A program made the position numbers and the translations under genes. 64,000 nucleotides of DNA from Leptospira ainlahdjerensis (GTDB taxonomy: Bacteria; Spirochaetota; Leptospiria; Leptospirales; Leptospiraceae), in NCBI RefSeq assembly GCF_016919175.1, contig NZ_JAFFPU010000048.1:5016-69015 (forward strand), given 5' to 3'. This document shows positions 9,860 to 27,958 of the stretch, in pieces (the stretch's first letter is position 1; each line of letters opens with the position of its first letter). The notes beneath the pieces were generated by a model, which saw only the letters and a program-made list of their open reading frames with translations, ran no database searches and was not told where the DNA came from.

Positions 9860-10764
9860 GAATTCTTTTTTAACAATTCTTTCACAAAGATCGAAAGCGA
9901 TTTTGCGGCCTCGTGAAAGTCGTTCGGTTTTAATTCTTCCGGTCTTTTGTCCGCTTCGATCTTGGCGTTTTCTAAAGCCTTGAAACATTCGGTGCGAAAC
10001 GATTCTTCCGAAAAATTCTTGGAGGATTGTACTTCGAGAGGAAGAGAAGTAATCGGCGCGTCCCGAAACGAAGAAGTCAATTTTTTACGTTTTCCCCAGA
10101 AGGCCATTCTACAAAGACATTCGAGGGCAATAAATCCGAACTCGTCGCCAAACGCGGGTTTGGCTCTGTATTCTAAAACGGAAGAATCCACGTTGGGTCT
10201 TGGATAAAAAGCGCCAGCCTTGATATCTTTTTTGAGTTTCCAGCTTCCGTAAGCGGATAAATAGAATTGAATCGAAGACGCTTCCTTCGAGATTCTTTTT
10301 GCAAATTCTTTCTGAACCAAGAAGGTTGCGCCCACAAGTCCTTTCAGATTTTTCACGGCGCTCAAAGTAAGTTCGGAAGAAATGTAATAGGGAAGATTTC
10401 CGAAAAGATAAACCTTTTGATTTGAATATTCCGGAAGAAAGCCGAGCGCGTCGCCTTCTCTGAGTTCGAACTCGGGCAGATAATCGCGCAACCAAGCCGC
10501 ATAGACCGGATCGATTTCAAAAAGTGTTACCGGTTTTTGAAACTCCAAAAGTCCATGTGAGATCGCGCCGAGTCCGGGACCGATTTCCAAAATCCGATCA
10601 ATTGACGAAAGAACATCCTCGCTCAAACCGGAGAGAATGATTTCAATCGCGTTCGGATCGATGAGAAAATTTTGTCCCCATTTTTTCAATGGGGCCGAAG
10701 ACTTGGATTCCAGAAATTTCCGAATTTCAGAAACTTTTCGAAAGGGGTATTCTCTGGAGCTCAT
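9856..10764 (-). CDS. rsmA: 16S rRNA (adenine1518/1519-N6)-dimethyltransferase
   Basis: A 302-residue RsmA/KsgA. It dimethylates two adjacent adenines in the 3' hairpin of 16S rRNA. Motifs: KKWGQNFLID near the N-terminus, SAM motif I LEIGPGLGAISHGL, and the NLPYYISSEL motif (N-L-P-Y) for adenine binding. The open frame extends upstream to 11025, but that part is antisense-like to the comEC coding region; ATG at 10764 gives the usual family length. The start overlaps the end of comEC by 38 nt in the same direction, suggesting coupling. Confidence 0.93.
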   Translation of the reverse strand: MSSREYPFRKVSEIRKFLESKSSAPLKKWGQNFLIDPNAIEIILSGLSEDVLSSIDRILEIGPGLGAISHGLLEFQKPVTLFEIDPVYAAWLRDYLPEFELREGDALGFLPEYSNQKVYLFGNLPYYISSELTLSAVKNLKGLVGATFLVQKEFAKRISKEASSIQFYLSAYGSWKLKKDIKAGAFYPRPNVDSSVLEYRAKPAFGDEFGFIALECLCRMAFWGKRKKLTSSFRDAPITSLPLEVQSSKNFSEESFRTECFKALENAKIEADKRPEELKPNDFHEAAKSLSIFVKELLKKNS

Positions 10765-12679
10765 CTTTCTCCAGAAACAACCAACTCTCCGAAAGCCCAA
10801 GCAGTTTTCGATTTTGATTCCAGACTTCCGCACGATCTGTGCTGCCATAAGGAGTTTCCAAAAGAATCCAACCCTGGCCCGATTTTGTCTTTTGAGCAAG
10901 CTGAGAAAGAGAATCTTTTTTTGTATGAAAGAATAGAATCTTAGAATCGCCCGGAAGCTGAATTTCGCGGATCGGATCCGATTTTTTGAGTGGAATACGG
11001 CTAACAAGGTTCCAAAGATCGACATCTCTGCCTGCGTAAAATAATTCCGGTTTTGAGGATTCTTGAGCGCAGAGAAAAGCCCAAGTGAGACAAGACTCGT
11101 CGTCCACGTGGATTTTTTTTAAGAATTCTCCTTCTAAAGAATCGCAGTAAAGACGTTTTGAAGTTCGAAACACATTCGCGATCTTTTTGTTCGCGTACTT
11201 ACATTTTCCGGAGAAGAAGAGGGAATCTCCGTTTCTAAGAAGAAAAAAGAACCGGTTGTTTACGATCCTATTCTGTTGAGGAAATTGGTCCGGCGCCTTG
11301 TAGAGAAAAAAGTGGATTCCAAAAATTCCTAAGAAGAAAAGGATACAAAAATAAGAATAGGATTTTTTTGAGAACATTCTTGTTTCCGGATTAAAGGTAT
11401 ATTCTTTATTTTGAATATTTTGAAATGGATCCTGAGATTCTTTTTTTCTAAGAAAGTTTTTTTCGAGAAAGACCGCAAAGAAAATTACGGAGAAAGAAAG
11501 GATGGCCCAACCTGCGATTCCGAGCCAGAGAGCGTCTCCCATTTCTTTATAAAATCCGAGAGGTTTGGAAAGAGTATTGGAAAGATAAAAAAGAATTTGG
11601 ATTAAGAATTCAGTTACGGACCAAGAGGATTCCAAAAGAAAACGAATTCTTGTCTCGTGAAGGATCAGAGAAAGATAAAGGATTGGAAGTAAAATTCCGG
11701 CTAACGGAACGACTACGAGATTGAGAAGAATCGATCCAAAACTGAATGCGCCGAAAGAAAAGAGAAGAACGGGCATGGTTCCCAAGCCTGCGGAAAAAGA
11801 AACGGTTAAGTTTTCTTTGAAAAAAGTAAGAAATGAATTATCAGTCGAAATAAAGTCGAGTGATAATTTTATCGGATAAGAGAATAAAAAAATTCCCGAG
11901 ACGGCTCCGAAAGAAAGACAAAAAGAAACCGAATAAAAACGAGGAGGATCCCAGATCCAAAGTATCCAAGCCGAACAGAGAAGAAGGTCGATAGGCCGTA
12001 GTTTTCTGAAAAACAACCCCTGGACCAAAAGGATTCCCGCAAAGATCCAAGCTCTCGTTAGGGAGACAGGATAACCTAAGGCTGATAAATAGAGAAAACC
12101 TGTAAGAAGAGGGAATATCCTCGGAGCCGAGTAACCGAGGATCGGAAAAAGATTGAGAAGACGGAATTGAACTCCCATAAGAATTCCCAGATGAAGTCCC
12201 GAAGCCGCGAAAAGATGTAAAATTCCTCCTTCTTTGGCTTTTTGCTTAAAATCTTTTGAGAGTTGTTTTGCTTCTCCAAAAACAAGTCCTAGGGCGATTC
12301 GATTTGTATTTTTTTCCAGGCCAGCTTCTTTGAGATTCCGTAAAATTCTTTCCCGGAAACGATCTTGAAAGAAGGTTTCCGTTTTTCCAAAAAGATTTTT
12401 TCTGGAAAAGGAAAATGTCTGATTCCCCGTTTCTCTTTGGAAACGTTCGGGACAAAGAGTCGTCGCTAATAGAAGAAAGAATATTCCAAAAATTATATAT
12501 TCAGAAATCTGAAATCGTTTTTTGAGGAAGTGGCTGCCCGAAACGAAGAAAAGAAGGATTCCGATCCATAACAAGGAAGTTTCCGGAAATATCAGCTGGA
12601 TACAAATCCCGATCAAGGTTCCAAAGGAGAATTTAGAAAAAGAAGAACAAGGCTGCCAATTGCGAATGTGTTTTCCCAT
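10727..12679 (-). CDS. comEC: ComEC/Rec2-family DNA channel protein lacking the metallo-beta-lactamase part
   Basis: A 650-residue polytopic membrane protein. The competence domain is recognised by GGILHLFAASGLHLGILMG and the long run of hydrophobic helices after it; an N-terminal OB-like/DUF4131 region precedes it. ComEC forms the inner-membrane pore for single-stranded DNA in transformation. The C-terminal soluble part (about 460-650) lacks the HxHxDH motif of the nuclease-like domain seen in many ComEC proteins. The frame is open up to 12961, but those 94 extra codons come from intergenic DNA, including repeat copy B; ATG at 12679 is the credible start. Confidence 0.85.
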   Translation of the reverse strand: MGKHIRNWQPCSSFSKFSFGTLIGICIQLIFPETSLLWIGILLFFVSGSHFLKKRFQISEYIIFGIFFLLLATTLCPERFQRETGNQTFSFSRKNLFGKTETFFQDRFRERILRNLKEAGLEKNTNRIALGLVFGEAKQLSKDFKQKAKEGGILHLFAASGLHLGILMGVQFRLLNLFPILGYSAPRIFPLLTGFLYLSALGYPVSLTRAWIFAGILLVQGLFFRKLRPIDLLLCSAWILWIWDPPRFYSVSFCLSFGAVSGIFLFSYPIKLSLDFISTDNSFLTFFKENLTVSFSAGLGTMPVLLFSFGAFSFGSILLNLVVVPLAGILLPILYLSLILHETRIRFLLESSWSVTEFLIQILFYLSNTLSKPLGFYKEMGDALWLGIAGWAILSFSVIFFAVFLEKNFLRKKESQDPFQNIQNKEYTFNPETRMFSKKSYSYFCILFFLGIFGIHFFLYKAPDQFPQQNRIVNNRFFFLLRNGDSLFFSGKCKYANKKIANVFRTSKRLYCDSLEGEFLKKIHVDDESCLTWAFLCAQESSKPELFYAGRDVDLWNLVSRIPLKKSDPIREIQLPGDSKILFFHTKKDSLSQLAQKTKSGQGWILLETPYGSTDRAEVWNQNRKLLGLSESWLFLEKDELQRIPLSKSF

Positions 12680-12837
12680 ACCCGAATCGGTTCCGAGAAA
12701 TGTTGGAGCGTGGCGGTTTTGGGCAAAAAAAAAAATTAGGATTGGAAAATTGTCGAAACAGATGGCCAGTAATATTTTTGGGCTTACAACGGCAAAGAAC
12801 CTGAATTGTTCAGCCCACAAAAATATAGTATTGTAAG

Positions 12838-13040
12838 AAGAATCTGTCCTAGTTACGACGCCCTTCCGTGAAAATCGCGGGTGGAGGGGAGTGGTGGCGG
12901 GAAAACCTCGGAAATTTTCTTCTATCACAAAAACAAACTTTTCGCAAGAAAAAATTCTCATGTAGGAATTCCTACAAAACCCTTGTCTAAGGACGCTTCT
13001 TGTTGTATATCTCTCCCAACTTGTGGGTAAGGTATGCTGA
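12838..13040 (+). repeat. Interspersed palindromic repeat, copy B
   Basis: It begins with a degenerate GTCCTAGTTACGAC palindrome, has a shortened GC-rich block (GCGGGTGGAGGGG), then the CTTCTATCACAAAA/TTTTCGCAAG stretch, a perfect 16-bp palindrome TGTAGGAATTCCTACA (12961-12976), and a tail ending CTCTCCCAACTTGTGGG. It is followed directly by copy C in the same orientation. No gene is visible. Confidence 0.8.
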
Positions 13041-13160
13041 ATTCGGTCGAGGGGCCCGGGTAGCGGAAAAAATCGGGTGATTTTTCTCTATCAGAAAAAT
13101 CTTATCTTTGCAAGTAAAAAGGTTTCCTCCGTTTTTGTAGGAGCTTCTATAAAAATTTCC
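13041..13160 (+). repeat. Interspersed palindromic repeat, copy C (partial)
   Basis: It contains GTCGAGGGGCCCGGG, GCGGAAAAAATCGGG, TTTCTCTATCAGAAAAATC and TTTGCAAG, then an imperfect TGTAGGAGCTTCTATA core (13136-13151). It lacks the leading palindrome, so it looks like a 5'-truncated copy in tandem with copy B. Confidence 0.7.
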
Positions 13161-13280
13161 TTAGAGATGGATCTCTTTTCAGAGATATTCTTCAAGGGAG
13201 GTAAGGAAATTTCAGGTCGCTGGTGGAATCGATCATTCCTCTCGGATGGCGGATTCTCTAATGAAATTTGAGTTTGCAAA

Positions 13281-13303
13281 TAAAAAAGGGGCATCCCCGC
13301 TTT

Positions 13304-13305
<2 letters not shown>
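13281..13305 (-). terminator. Rho-independent terminator of trpS
   Basis: On the minus strand a GGGG-ATG-CCCC hairpin is flanked by AAAAAG on the 5' side and six Ts on the 3' side, directly at the trpS stop codon. Confidence 0.55.
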
Positions 13306-16101
<2,796 letters not shown>

Positions 16102-16105
16102 AAGA

Positions 16106-17783
<1,678 letters not shown>

Positions 17784-17794
17784 GGGTGTTCTCC

Positions 17795-18557
<763 letters not shown>

Positions 18558-18590
18558 AAATGGGTACTCCAAAAAAAATTAGTGCTGTTA

Positions 18591-18637
18591 ACACAAAAAT
18601 CTTGTGTCTATGTAGTGCAAACCACTTTTTTAAGCAA
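18591..18637 (-). promoter_or_regulatory. Candidate etfBA promoter with overlapping inverted repeat
   Basis: On the minus strand TTGCTT (18637-18632) and TACATA (18614-18609) are 17 nt apart. ACACAA-N5-TTGTGT (18591-18607) covers the predicted start point. A repressor of fatty-acid oxidation genes could bind here; this is inference. Confidence 0.4.
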
Positions 18638-18639
18638 GT

Positions 18640-18960
<321 letters not shown>

Positions 18961-19022
18961 GAAAGATTCTCTGTCGAGCTGTTTTAGTCGCGGGGAAGAA
19001 GGATATTAGAGAAGAGGACAAC

Positions 19023-20899
<1,877 letters not shown>

Positions 20900-21111
20900 A
20901 TGTATTTCGATCTGTGTCGGTCGATCCGCCTGATCGGTATTCGGATCACCGCAATTTCGTGAACATCGGATTTGCGACGACCTCGGACGAATCGCGGATT
21001 CGTTCCAGAGGAAGGCGGTTTTAATTCGAAAAACTTTCGTAATGTCCTGGAAGTGATCGAGAAATGTCTCAAACGATTTAAAATTCATTTTCGAAATTTT
21101 TATCGAATCAT
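20900..21111 (-). other. Degraded coding remnant (unassigned)
   Basis: No intact gene. Reading the minus strand gives a remnant with KSDVHEIAVIRIPIRRI. A similar stretch, RDLHEIAAIRITIKQI, is encoded on the minus strand near 22005-22065, on the other side of the beta-barrel-like gene. They may be decayed ends of the coiled-coil family seen as a pseudogene at 48754-49114; the resemblance is weak. Confidence 0.3.
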
Positions 21112-21864
21112 TCAAAAGCTGAAACCTACATACGGATAAAACGTTTGAAAATATTCCATCGTTCCGAATCTTTGTTCGAGATATTTTTGGTAGGTCCAAA
21201 CGTCTAAAACGCTTGCGGATGCGCCTAAACGAGGTTCGGTGTATGCAAAAAAATCGACCTTTTGTTCCGCATAGTAACGAACGAATTGAGCGCCTAAATA
21301 AATTCCGTTCGAAAAAATCCAGCGAAATCCGATCCCCAATCCCATCATACTCGTGCGTCTTGGAGTCGCGGTGTAGGCGTAAGGACTTTCCTGAAGCAAG
21401 GATTGGTTATTCAAAGGATTGACGGTCAAATACTCGTGAACGGTTAGTTTATACGGTTGTTGAGAGCCGATTAATCCGGTAAGATGCACAGGAATTTTAT
21501 CGAACGGAAACCAGTCTATCCCCAACGAAGAGAAGTTGGCTTTCGTATTCCATTCGGATTTTGTCTCCACGAGCGAGTTTGTATTGTCGTCGAAGGAAAG
21601 CCCGGTGATTGTCCCTCCACGAAATACGGCGGCGGTCAAAAATACGGATAGATTGGACGTGAAATTATAGTTTACTCGCAGGAAAGGAAGTTGTGGAAAG
21701 AAAATGCCTCCTATTTGAAGCGGCTTTTGTGATCTTCGTTCCGATTGAGTGGTTTCGGTAGGTTGTTCTTTCACCTGCGACACAACCGAAATGGACGGAT
21801 AAACAAGGAGAAAAAAGAATATTATTAATTTTGAATGTTTTAATTTATTTGCGGATGGGATCAT
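21112..21864 (-). CDS. Probable outer-membrane beta-barrel protein
   Basis: A 250-residue protein with signal peptide (about 1-29). Alternating hydrophobic/polar strands rich in aromatic residues (FLRVNYNFTSNLSVFLTAAV, MGLGIGFRWIF, GIYLGAQFVRYY) end with YVGFSF and a C-terminal phenylalanine, which is typical of outer-membrane barrels assembled by BamA. No pore or enzyme motif is seen. It is flanked on both sides by related degraded sequence, so the locus may have been rearranged. Confidence 0.65.
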   Translation of the reverse strand: MIPSANKLKHSKLIIFFFLLVYPSISVVSQVKEQPTETTQSERRSQKPLQIGGIFFPQLPFLRVNYNFTSNLSVFLTAAVFRGGTITGLSFDDNTNSLVETKSEWNTKANFSSLGIDWFPFDKIPVHLTGLIGSQQPYKLTVHEYLTVNPLNNQSLLQESPYAYTATPRRTSMMGLGIGFRWIFSNGIYLGAQFVRYYAEQKVDFFAYTEPRLGASASVLDVWTYQKYLEQRFGTMEYFQTFYPYVGFSF

Positions 21865-22602
21865 GGATGACTATTTACGGACTACAGCTGTTCGGGTAAA
21901 TTGAAATTCCGCAAAATCAGTAGCGAACCGAGTCTCTTTCTATAAGTTTGTTATTGATTTTTAAAAGGGGAGCGGGGTTTGAAATCCGTTAAAATGCGTG
22001 ATTTGCTTGATCGTTATTCGGATAGCCGCAATTTCGTGAAGATCGCGTTCAGACAATTAGAACGAATCGCAGAAATCGCTCAAAATCGTTTTATCGTACT
22101 GTTTTTTAGATATTTCTAATGTGTTTGTTGCCGCTCTTTTTTGAACGATCCAATCGGAGGGATTTTGACACAACTTGGTTCATTCGAATTCCTGATAACG
22201 GAAGTATTTCTTTTCTTCCGCGCAGAACGTGCGATTTCTGATTAGTTCCGGTCCCTTGTATGCCAATTAGAACAGATTCTCCGACATGGAGGTTTCCTTC
22301 CCGCCGGTTCTATGTCTGCACGAAGAATCGGTTTTGTTTTCTGCCTTCTTGAGTGCGGATTTGGAAAGACTCAGATTCTTCAATCCCTTGGATTTTAGAT
22401 AGGAGGTGGAGAGGGCGACTTTGTTTTTCTTATCCGATGTCGGTTTGGGTTCAAAGACGTTCGCTATAGTTCTAAGATCGTATTGATTTATGTTCGCATC
22501 TTTTCGATCAGAAATTTAGAGACGTCTTATTTACCGCTGTAAATCGCATTGTAGAGGGACTTCAATAATAAGTGAATCGGTCCGTTGGTTAGAAAAATTG
22601 AA
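21865..22602 (-). other. 738-bp region without intact gene; decayed reading frame
   Basis: On the minus strand two partial frames look protein-like and could be one broken gene. About 22530-22260 gives INQYDLRTIANVFEPKPTSD and a Lys/Ser-rich stretch; the neighbouring frame down to a TAA at 22106-22108 gives HVGESVLIGIQGTGTNQ and LPLSGIRMNQVVSKS, with an in-frame stop before it. I do not recognise the family. Near 22005-22065 lies the HEIA-like remnant also seen at 20900-21111. Confidence 0.35.
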
Positions 22603-24003
22603 CTATCGAAGTGGAACGAGTTTTCCTTTTTTCAAAACATATTCAAAAACTTTGATTCTTTCTTTGGATTCTTTGGAACAGTTTTTTGAATTTAAAGAAA
22701 TGCTTGAACTGCTGTACGTGATATGTCCACATTCTCCGTCAAAACCGGAAAAATTAAGTAAGGTCTCGAATTTAGATCCATTGAATCGATATAAAACCTG
22801 GCTGATATCACCCGATCTCCCGGACGTTTCGGTAAGCATCACTTCGTCGATTCCGTCTCCGTCCAAATCCTCAAACTGAATATCACCGATCCCGATTTGC
22901 AGATTCGTATAAGATTTTCCTTCTTTGAGAATCAGCAGGTTTCTTTTATACGAATTGGTATCATCGACATACGTGCTCTTCGCCTGAACTTCTACGTGAT
23001 ACACTTTTTTTCTTCCAAAGGAATGTTCGCTTTCAGTAACCGTGCTTAAGTCGGCGTCCCCGCTCAAAGCTTTGTCGATTTCTTCCAGAAGAGCCCTATC
23101 CGAACTTAAGGTGTTATTGTCTAAATACAATTTGGAATGGGTAGGATAATTTTTCAAATTCTCTGCCGGAAGATATCCTGAATAGACAACTCGATCTTGC
23201 TCCGGTTCGTCGGAATCGTAATTAGGGCGTTTTTCGCCTGATATGTAAAAGTAAACCTTACCCTGAGGTGTTATGAGTTTTTGAGTAAAGTAAAGTTCCG
23301 CACCTTTGGTAAATTCATAGGGGAGATCGGAGTTAGAAATTAATTTCCCATTCGTATATTTGAATACTTTTGTCGGGTTTTTTGTAAGCAAGGCCCATCC
23401 GGTCTGACGCAATTCGATCGTGTCCGTCTTTGACAAAACTTCAGGACTGATTCCTCTCATAAGATATGCGGTAAATACAAATCCGATCTTGCCGTCTTTT
23501 GTTTTGATTTTGGCCCAAGTGCCCTGCATCCCATCGATGTTTATCTTTTTTGAATGTTCTTCAACGAGTTCAACGATGTTTCTTGTCGCCAATCTTCCCA
23601 AAATTTTTCCCCTTGTGCCTGGCGTTTCCCGCAATAATAGCTGAGTCGCAGTCACTAAACCGAACTTATCTCCGATCACCGGGAGAAAATTGAGAACGTT
23701 GTTTTTAAGAATCTCCTCTTCTTTGGAAATAAATCCTTCCTCGTCCTTCTGGCGAATTTTAAACCAAAGCAATTTGCTCGCTGAATCCTTGTCCGGAAGA
23801 TCTGCGGCAAGAACGTCATACGGCGAAGATTGGTCCAAGGAAAAGGCGATTTCGCTTTTTAGGGTAGGTTTAGCATATACCTTAATGTCTTTTTGAAGAA
23901 CGATTCCAAAACCGATCGGCACACTCGCGCAAGAATGGAGAAAAAGTAATAAAGCCAGATTGATTGATAAACGAATAAGAAAAGGGAATCTACTTTTGTG
24001 CAT
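22603..24003 (-). CDS. SH3-domain lipoprotein
   Basis: A 466-residue lipoprotein: signal peptide ending FLHSC (Cys25). Two bacterial SH3-like segments follow (about 35-95 with VYAKPTLKSE, and about 115-180 with LLRETPGTRGKILGRL and GTWAKIKTKDGKIGFV). The C-terminal half contains an aspartate-rich FEDLDGDGIDEVML segment, like a calcium-binding FG-GAP/EF-type loop. Probably periplasmic or surface attached and binding peptidoglycan or another ligand. A shorter relative is at 58563-59657. Function unknown. Confidence 0.75.
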   Translation of the reverse strand: MHKSRFPFLIRLSINLALLLFLHSCASVPIGFGIVLQKDIKVYAKPTLKSEIAFSLDQSSPYDVLAADLPDKDSASKLLWFKIRQKDEEGFISKEEEILKNNVLNFLPVIGDKFGLVTATQLLLRETPGTRGKILGRLATRNIVELVEEHSKKINIDGMQGTWAKIKTKDGKIGFVFTAYLMRGISPEVLSKTDTIELRQTGWALLTKNPTKVFKYTNGKLISNSDLPYEFTKGAELYFTQKLITPQGKVYFYISGEKRPNYDSDEPEQDRVVYSGYLPAENLKNYPTHSKLYLDNNTLSSDRALLEEIDKALSGDADLSTVTESEHSFGRKKVYHVEVQAKSTYVDDTNSYKRNLLILKEGKSYTNLQIGIGDIQFEDLDGDGIDEVMLTETSGRSGDISQVLYRFNGSKFETLLNFSGFDGECGHITYSSSSISLNSKNCSKESKERIKVFEYVLKKGKLVPLR

Positions 24004-24115
24004 ATTTTTGATCGGATCCGAAAGTTGATTCGATAAAAATGAGGTTTGCCGCAGAACGGGTCAACTCAAAATGTATTTTTTCAATCGGAGATTCCGATTC
24101 TTCGAATCCAATCCA

Positions 24116-25297
24116 ATGAAATTTAATTTTTATCTTCTCTTTTATTTTTTTACAACCGGTTGTTTTTACGTCACCTTTTCCGATTCGGAATCCGTAAAAA
24201 AAAGTACCACACTTTTTGAATTCTTAAAGTTCGATAAAGGGATTCACTTCGTTTCCTTTCATCCGGGCTCTGATCCGATCCGAGATATAAATTCCGGTAA
24301 ATTGCTCGATTCGGCGGCGGATTGCAAACCTTGTCACAAAACGGTTTATGAGAATTGGAGCCGTTCTCGTCATAGAGTCGCTCATACAAACGAGATCTAT
24401 AGAAGTAGCTTCTCCCAAGAGCCGATGCAATGGTGTGAAAATTGTCATTCCCCCTTACGTTCGAGTTTGGATCAAACTCCGTTTAAGCCGGAGGAGGGGA
24501 TTTCGTGCAACGTTTGTCACGTTCGAGGAGGAAAAATTCTAACCTCCGAAAATCCGAAGCTGTTCCCAAAAAAATATCACGAATATACGGTAATCGATTC
24601 TTTTGGAACCGAGGAACTTTGCGCTTTTTGTCATCAGTTTAACTTTCCGACTTGGACTTCTTTTTCAGATCGTAAGTCTACTTTAGAATATTCTAATCTA
24701 ACTATGCAGGGAACGCAGGATGAATGGCGTCATTCCGGATTTGCGGACGAATCGAATTGTATCGATTGTCATCTTGCGCCATCGACTAAAAATACACATT
24801 CCTTCCGAGGAGGACATTCCCTTCCGGACTTGAAAAAAAGTCTGGACCTGGAAGCGGAATATGTCGGCCCCAGAACGATTGCGGTTCGAGTCGTGTCGAA
24901 CGGGATCGGTCATTCGTATCCTACGGGGGATCTTTTTCGCGCGCTTCGGCTGAAGGTATATTCGGAATCCGGAAAGTTCCGGGAAGAATTTATTTTCAGA
25001 AAGTTATATAGAAATGCAACCAAAGAGGAAAAAGAAAGATCTGACGAGCCTCGTGTTTTAGAATCCGATACAAGAATTCCTCCTCCTTTCGAAAATAAAA
25101 ACTCGGCTTATAAAGAATTTTTCTTGGAAGTTCCTGATCGCCCTCGAAAACTCAAGCTGGAATTATGGATCGATTATCTCAACGACGTGGAGAAAATTTT
25201 TTCCCATTTAAAACGTAAAGAAACGTTAAAGAAAATTTCGAGCGAACGGATTCAAATTCGGGGAAGGGAGAATTTCACCGATCAGGACGCGGGTTAA
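24116..25297 (+). CDS. Five-haem c-type cytochrome lipoprotein
   Basis: A 393-residue protein with a signal peptide ending FFTTGC (lipid-attached Cys16) when the ATG at 24116 is used; a frame extension to 24071 adds only an unlikely leader. Five CxxCH haem sites are visible: CKPCH (70-74), CENCH (107-111), CNVCH (131-135), CAFCH (169-173), CIDCH (215-219). The layout resembles cytochrome c-554-like multihaem proteins. After about residue 230 comes a beta-rich domain. It probably moves electrons in the periplasm or at the outer membrane. No partner reductase is nearby. Confidence 0.85.
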   Translation: MKFNFYLLFYFFTTGCFYVTFSDSESVKKSTTLFEFLKFDKGIHFVSFHPGSDPIRDINSGKLLDSAADCKPCHKTVYENWSRSRHRVAHTNEIYRSSFSQEPMQWCENCHSPLRSSLDQTPFKPEEGISCNVCHVRGGKILTSENPKLFPKKYHEYTVIDSFGTEELCAFCHQFNFPTWTSFSDRKSTLEYSNLTMQGTQDEWRHSGFADESNCIDCHLAPSTKNTHSFRGGHSLPDLKKSLDLEAEYVGPRTIAVRVVSNGIGHSYPTGDLFRALRLKVYSESGKFREEFIFRKLYRNATKEEKERSDEPRVLESDTRIPPPFENKNSAYKEFFLEVPDRPRKLKLELWIDYLNDVEKIFSHLKRKETLKKISSERIQIRGRENFTDQDAG

Positions 25298-25355
25298 GAG
25301 GTGAATGCAAAAATTCTAATGTAGCTACCAGGTCGGCTGTGGATCCGGACCGGGT

Positions 25356-25391
25356 AAAAAAAAAGGGGAATTGAACTCTACAAAATTCCCC
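25356..25391 (-). terminator. Rho-independent terminator
   Basis: On the minus strand GGGGAATT (25391-25384) pairs perfectly with AATTCCCC (25372-25365) and is followed by nine Ts. It ends the 25397-25921 gene. Confidence 0.85.
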
Positions 25392-25396
25392 GATTC

Positions 25397-25921
<525 letters not shown>

Positions 25922-26129
25922 GTTCTTTCCTCCCTTCAGAATGATAAATCCGGAAAGAACACCAACTTGTGTTGTGAACTTTAGAAGGGACTTCTTTCCT
26001 TAAGTGCTCTATGTCGCATCAAAGATTTTAATTCTGTAGACAATCTATACTAGATATCGGATGGTACGAGGGAAATAAATGAATTTTTTTTCGGAAACCG
26101 TAAAAAAAATTATAAATTGACTTAAGATT

Positions 26130-27290
<1,161 letters not shown>

Positions 27291-27439
27291 ATCTCTGTGA
27301 ATTTCGGGAACTTCGTACCATTCTTACGAAACTCGGAGAAATGACAATCACAAGAGGAGCTAAAAATCGGCGGGTTTCGTCCAATCCTTTCGTTCCATAA
27401 AAAGGATTTTGAAATTTCGGATCGTTTTTGAAACCCGAT

Positions 27440-27650
27440 ACGTTCTTTCCCTCAAGTTGAGAGGAGCTATTACGAGAATTGTCCAAAGGCTTTTGTCGGA
27501 GTTCCGACATGAGAATTTTTTCTTGCGAAAAGTTTGTTTTTGTGATAGAGGAAAGTTTCCGAGGTTTTCCCGCCACCGCTCCCCTCCACCCGAAATCAGG
27601 GTGGGGCGCGCGGCTTTCACGGAAGAGTTGCGGAGTTCCGACGAGAGGTC
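27440..27650 (-). repeat. Interspersed palindromic repeat, copy D
   Basis: A full-length copy in inverted orientation. Read on the minus strand it runs from GTCGGAACTCCGCAAC (near 27640) through the GCGCGCCCCACCC hairpin block, TTTCCTCTATCACAAAAA and CGCAAG, to a GTCGGAACTCCGAC core (27508-27495). It sits between lptF/G and the M48 protease gene. Confidence 0.8.
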
Positions 27651-27860
27651 CTCCTGAAGGTTCTGAGCGACTTTGTTTTTTTGAGAAAATTCGTACTTTG
27701 CGTCTAAAAAGTTCCCAAGGTAAGTATTCTTAACAAAAATTCGGATTGGAGCCTGCTGATTCTTAGATCGTTTTCCAACTTGCTGCAGGTATGGGAAGTC
27801 TTTGGGGAATTCGATTCATTTTCGCGAATTTTTTTTTCGAGAAAGGGTCAATGGAAAAGA

Positions 27861-27929
27861 AATTCGGATTTTTTTTCGATATTTTTATACCTTTGCCAAG
27901 GCGCAAGTATCGAAAATGGAATCCGAATT
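27861..27929. other. Nested inverted repeat downstream of the M48 gene
   Basis: AATTCGGATT (27861-27870) and TTTTCGATA (27873-27881) pair perfectly with TATCGAAAA (27908-27916) and AATCCGAATT (27920-27929), giving a two-step stem of 19 bp with a 26-nt loop. It lies 30 nt past the stop of the minus-strand protease gene and could protect or end its mRNA, though no clean T-tract follows. Confidence 0.55.
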
Positions 27930-27958
27930 CTCGAATCTTCCTGGATCGTTTTGCGATT

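Noticed and set aside
10765..11025. 87-codon N-terminal extension of rsmA
   Set aside because: It lies within the comEC coding region in another frame; ATG 10764 gives the normal family length.
12680..12961. 94-codon N-terminal extension of comEC
   Set aside because: The extension is intergenic and includes repeat copy B; similar peptide (MRIFSCEKFVFVIEE) arises from copy D, so it reflects the repeat and not the protein.
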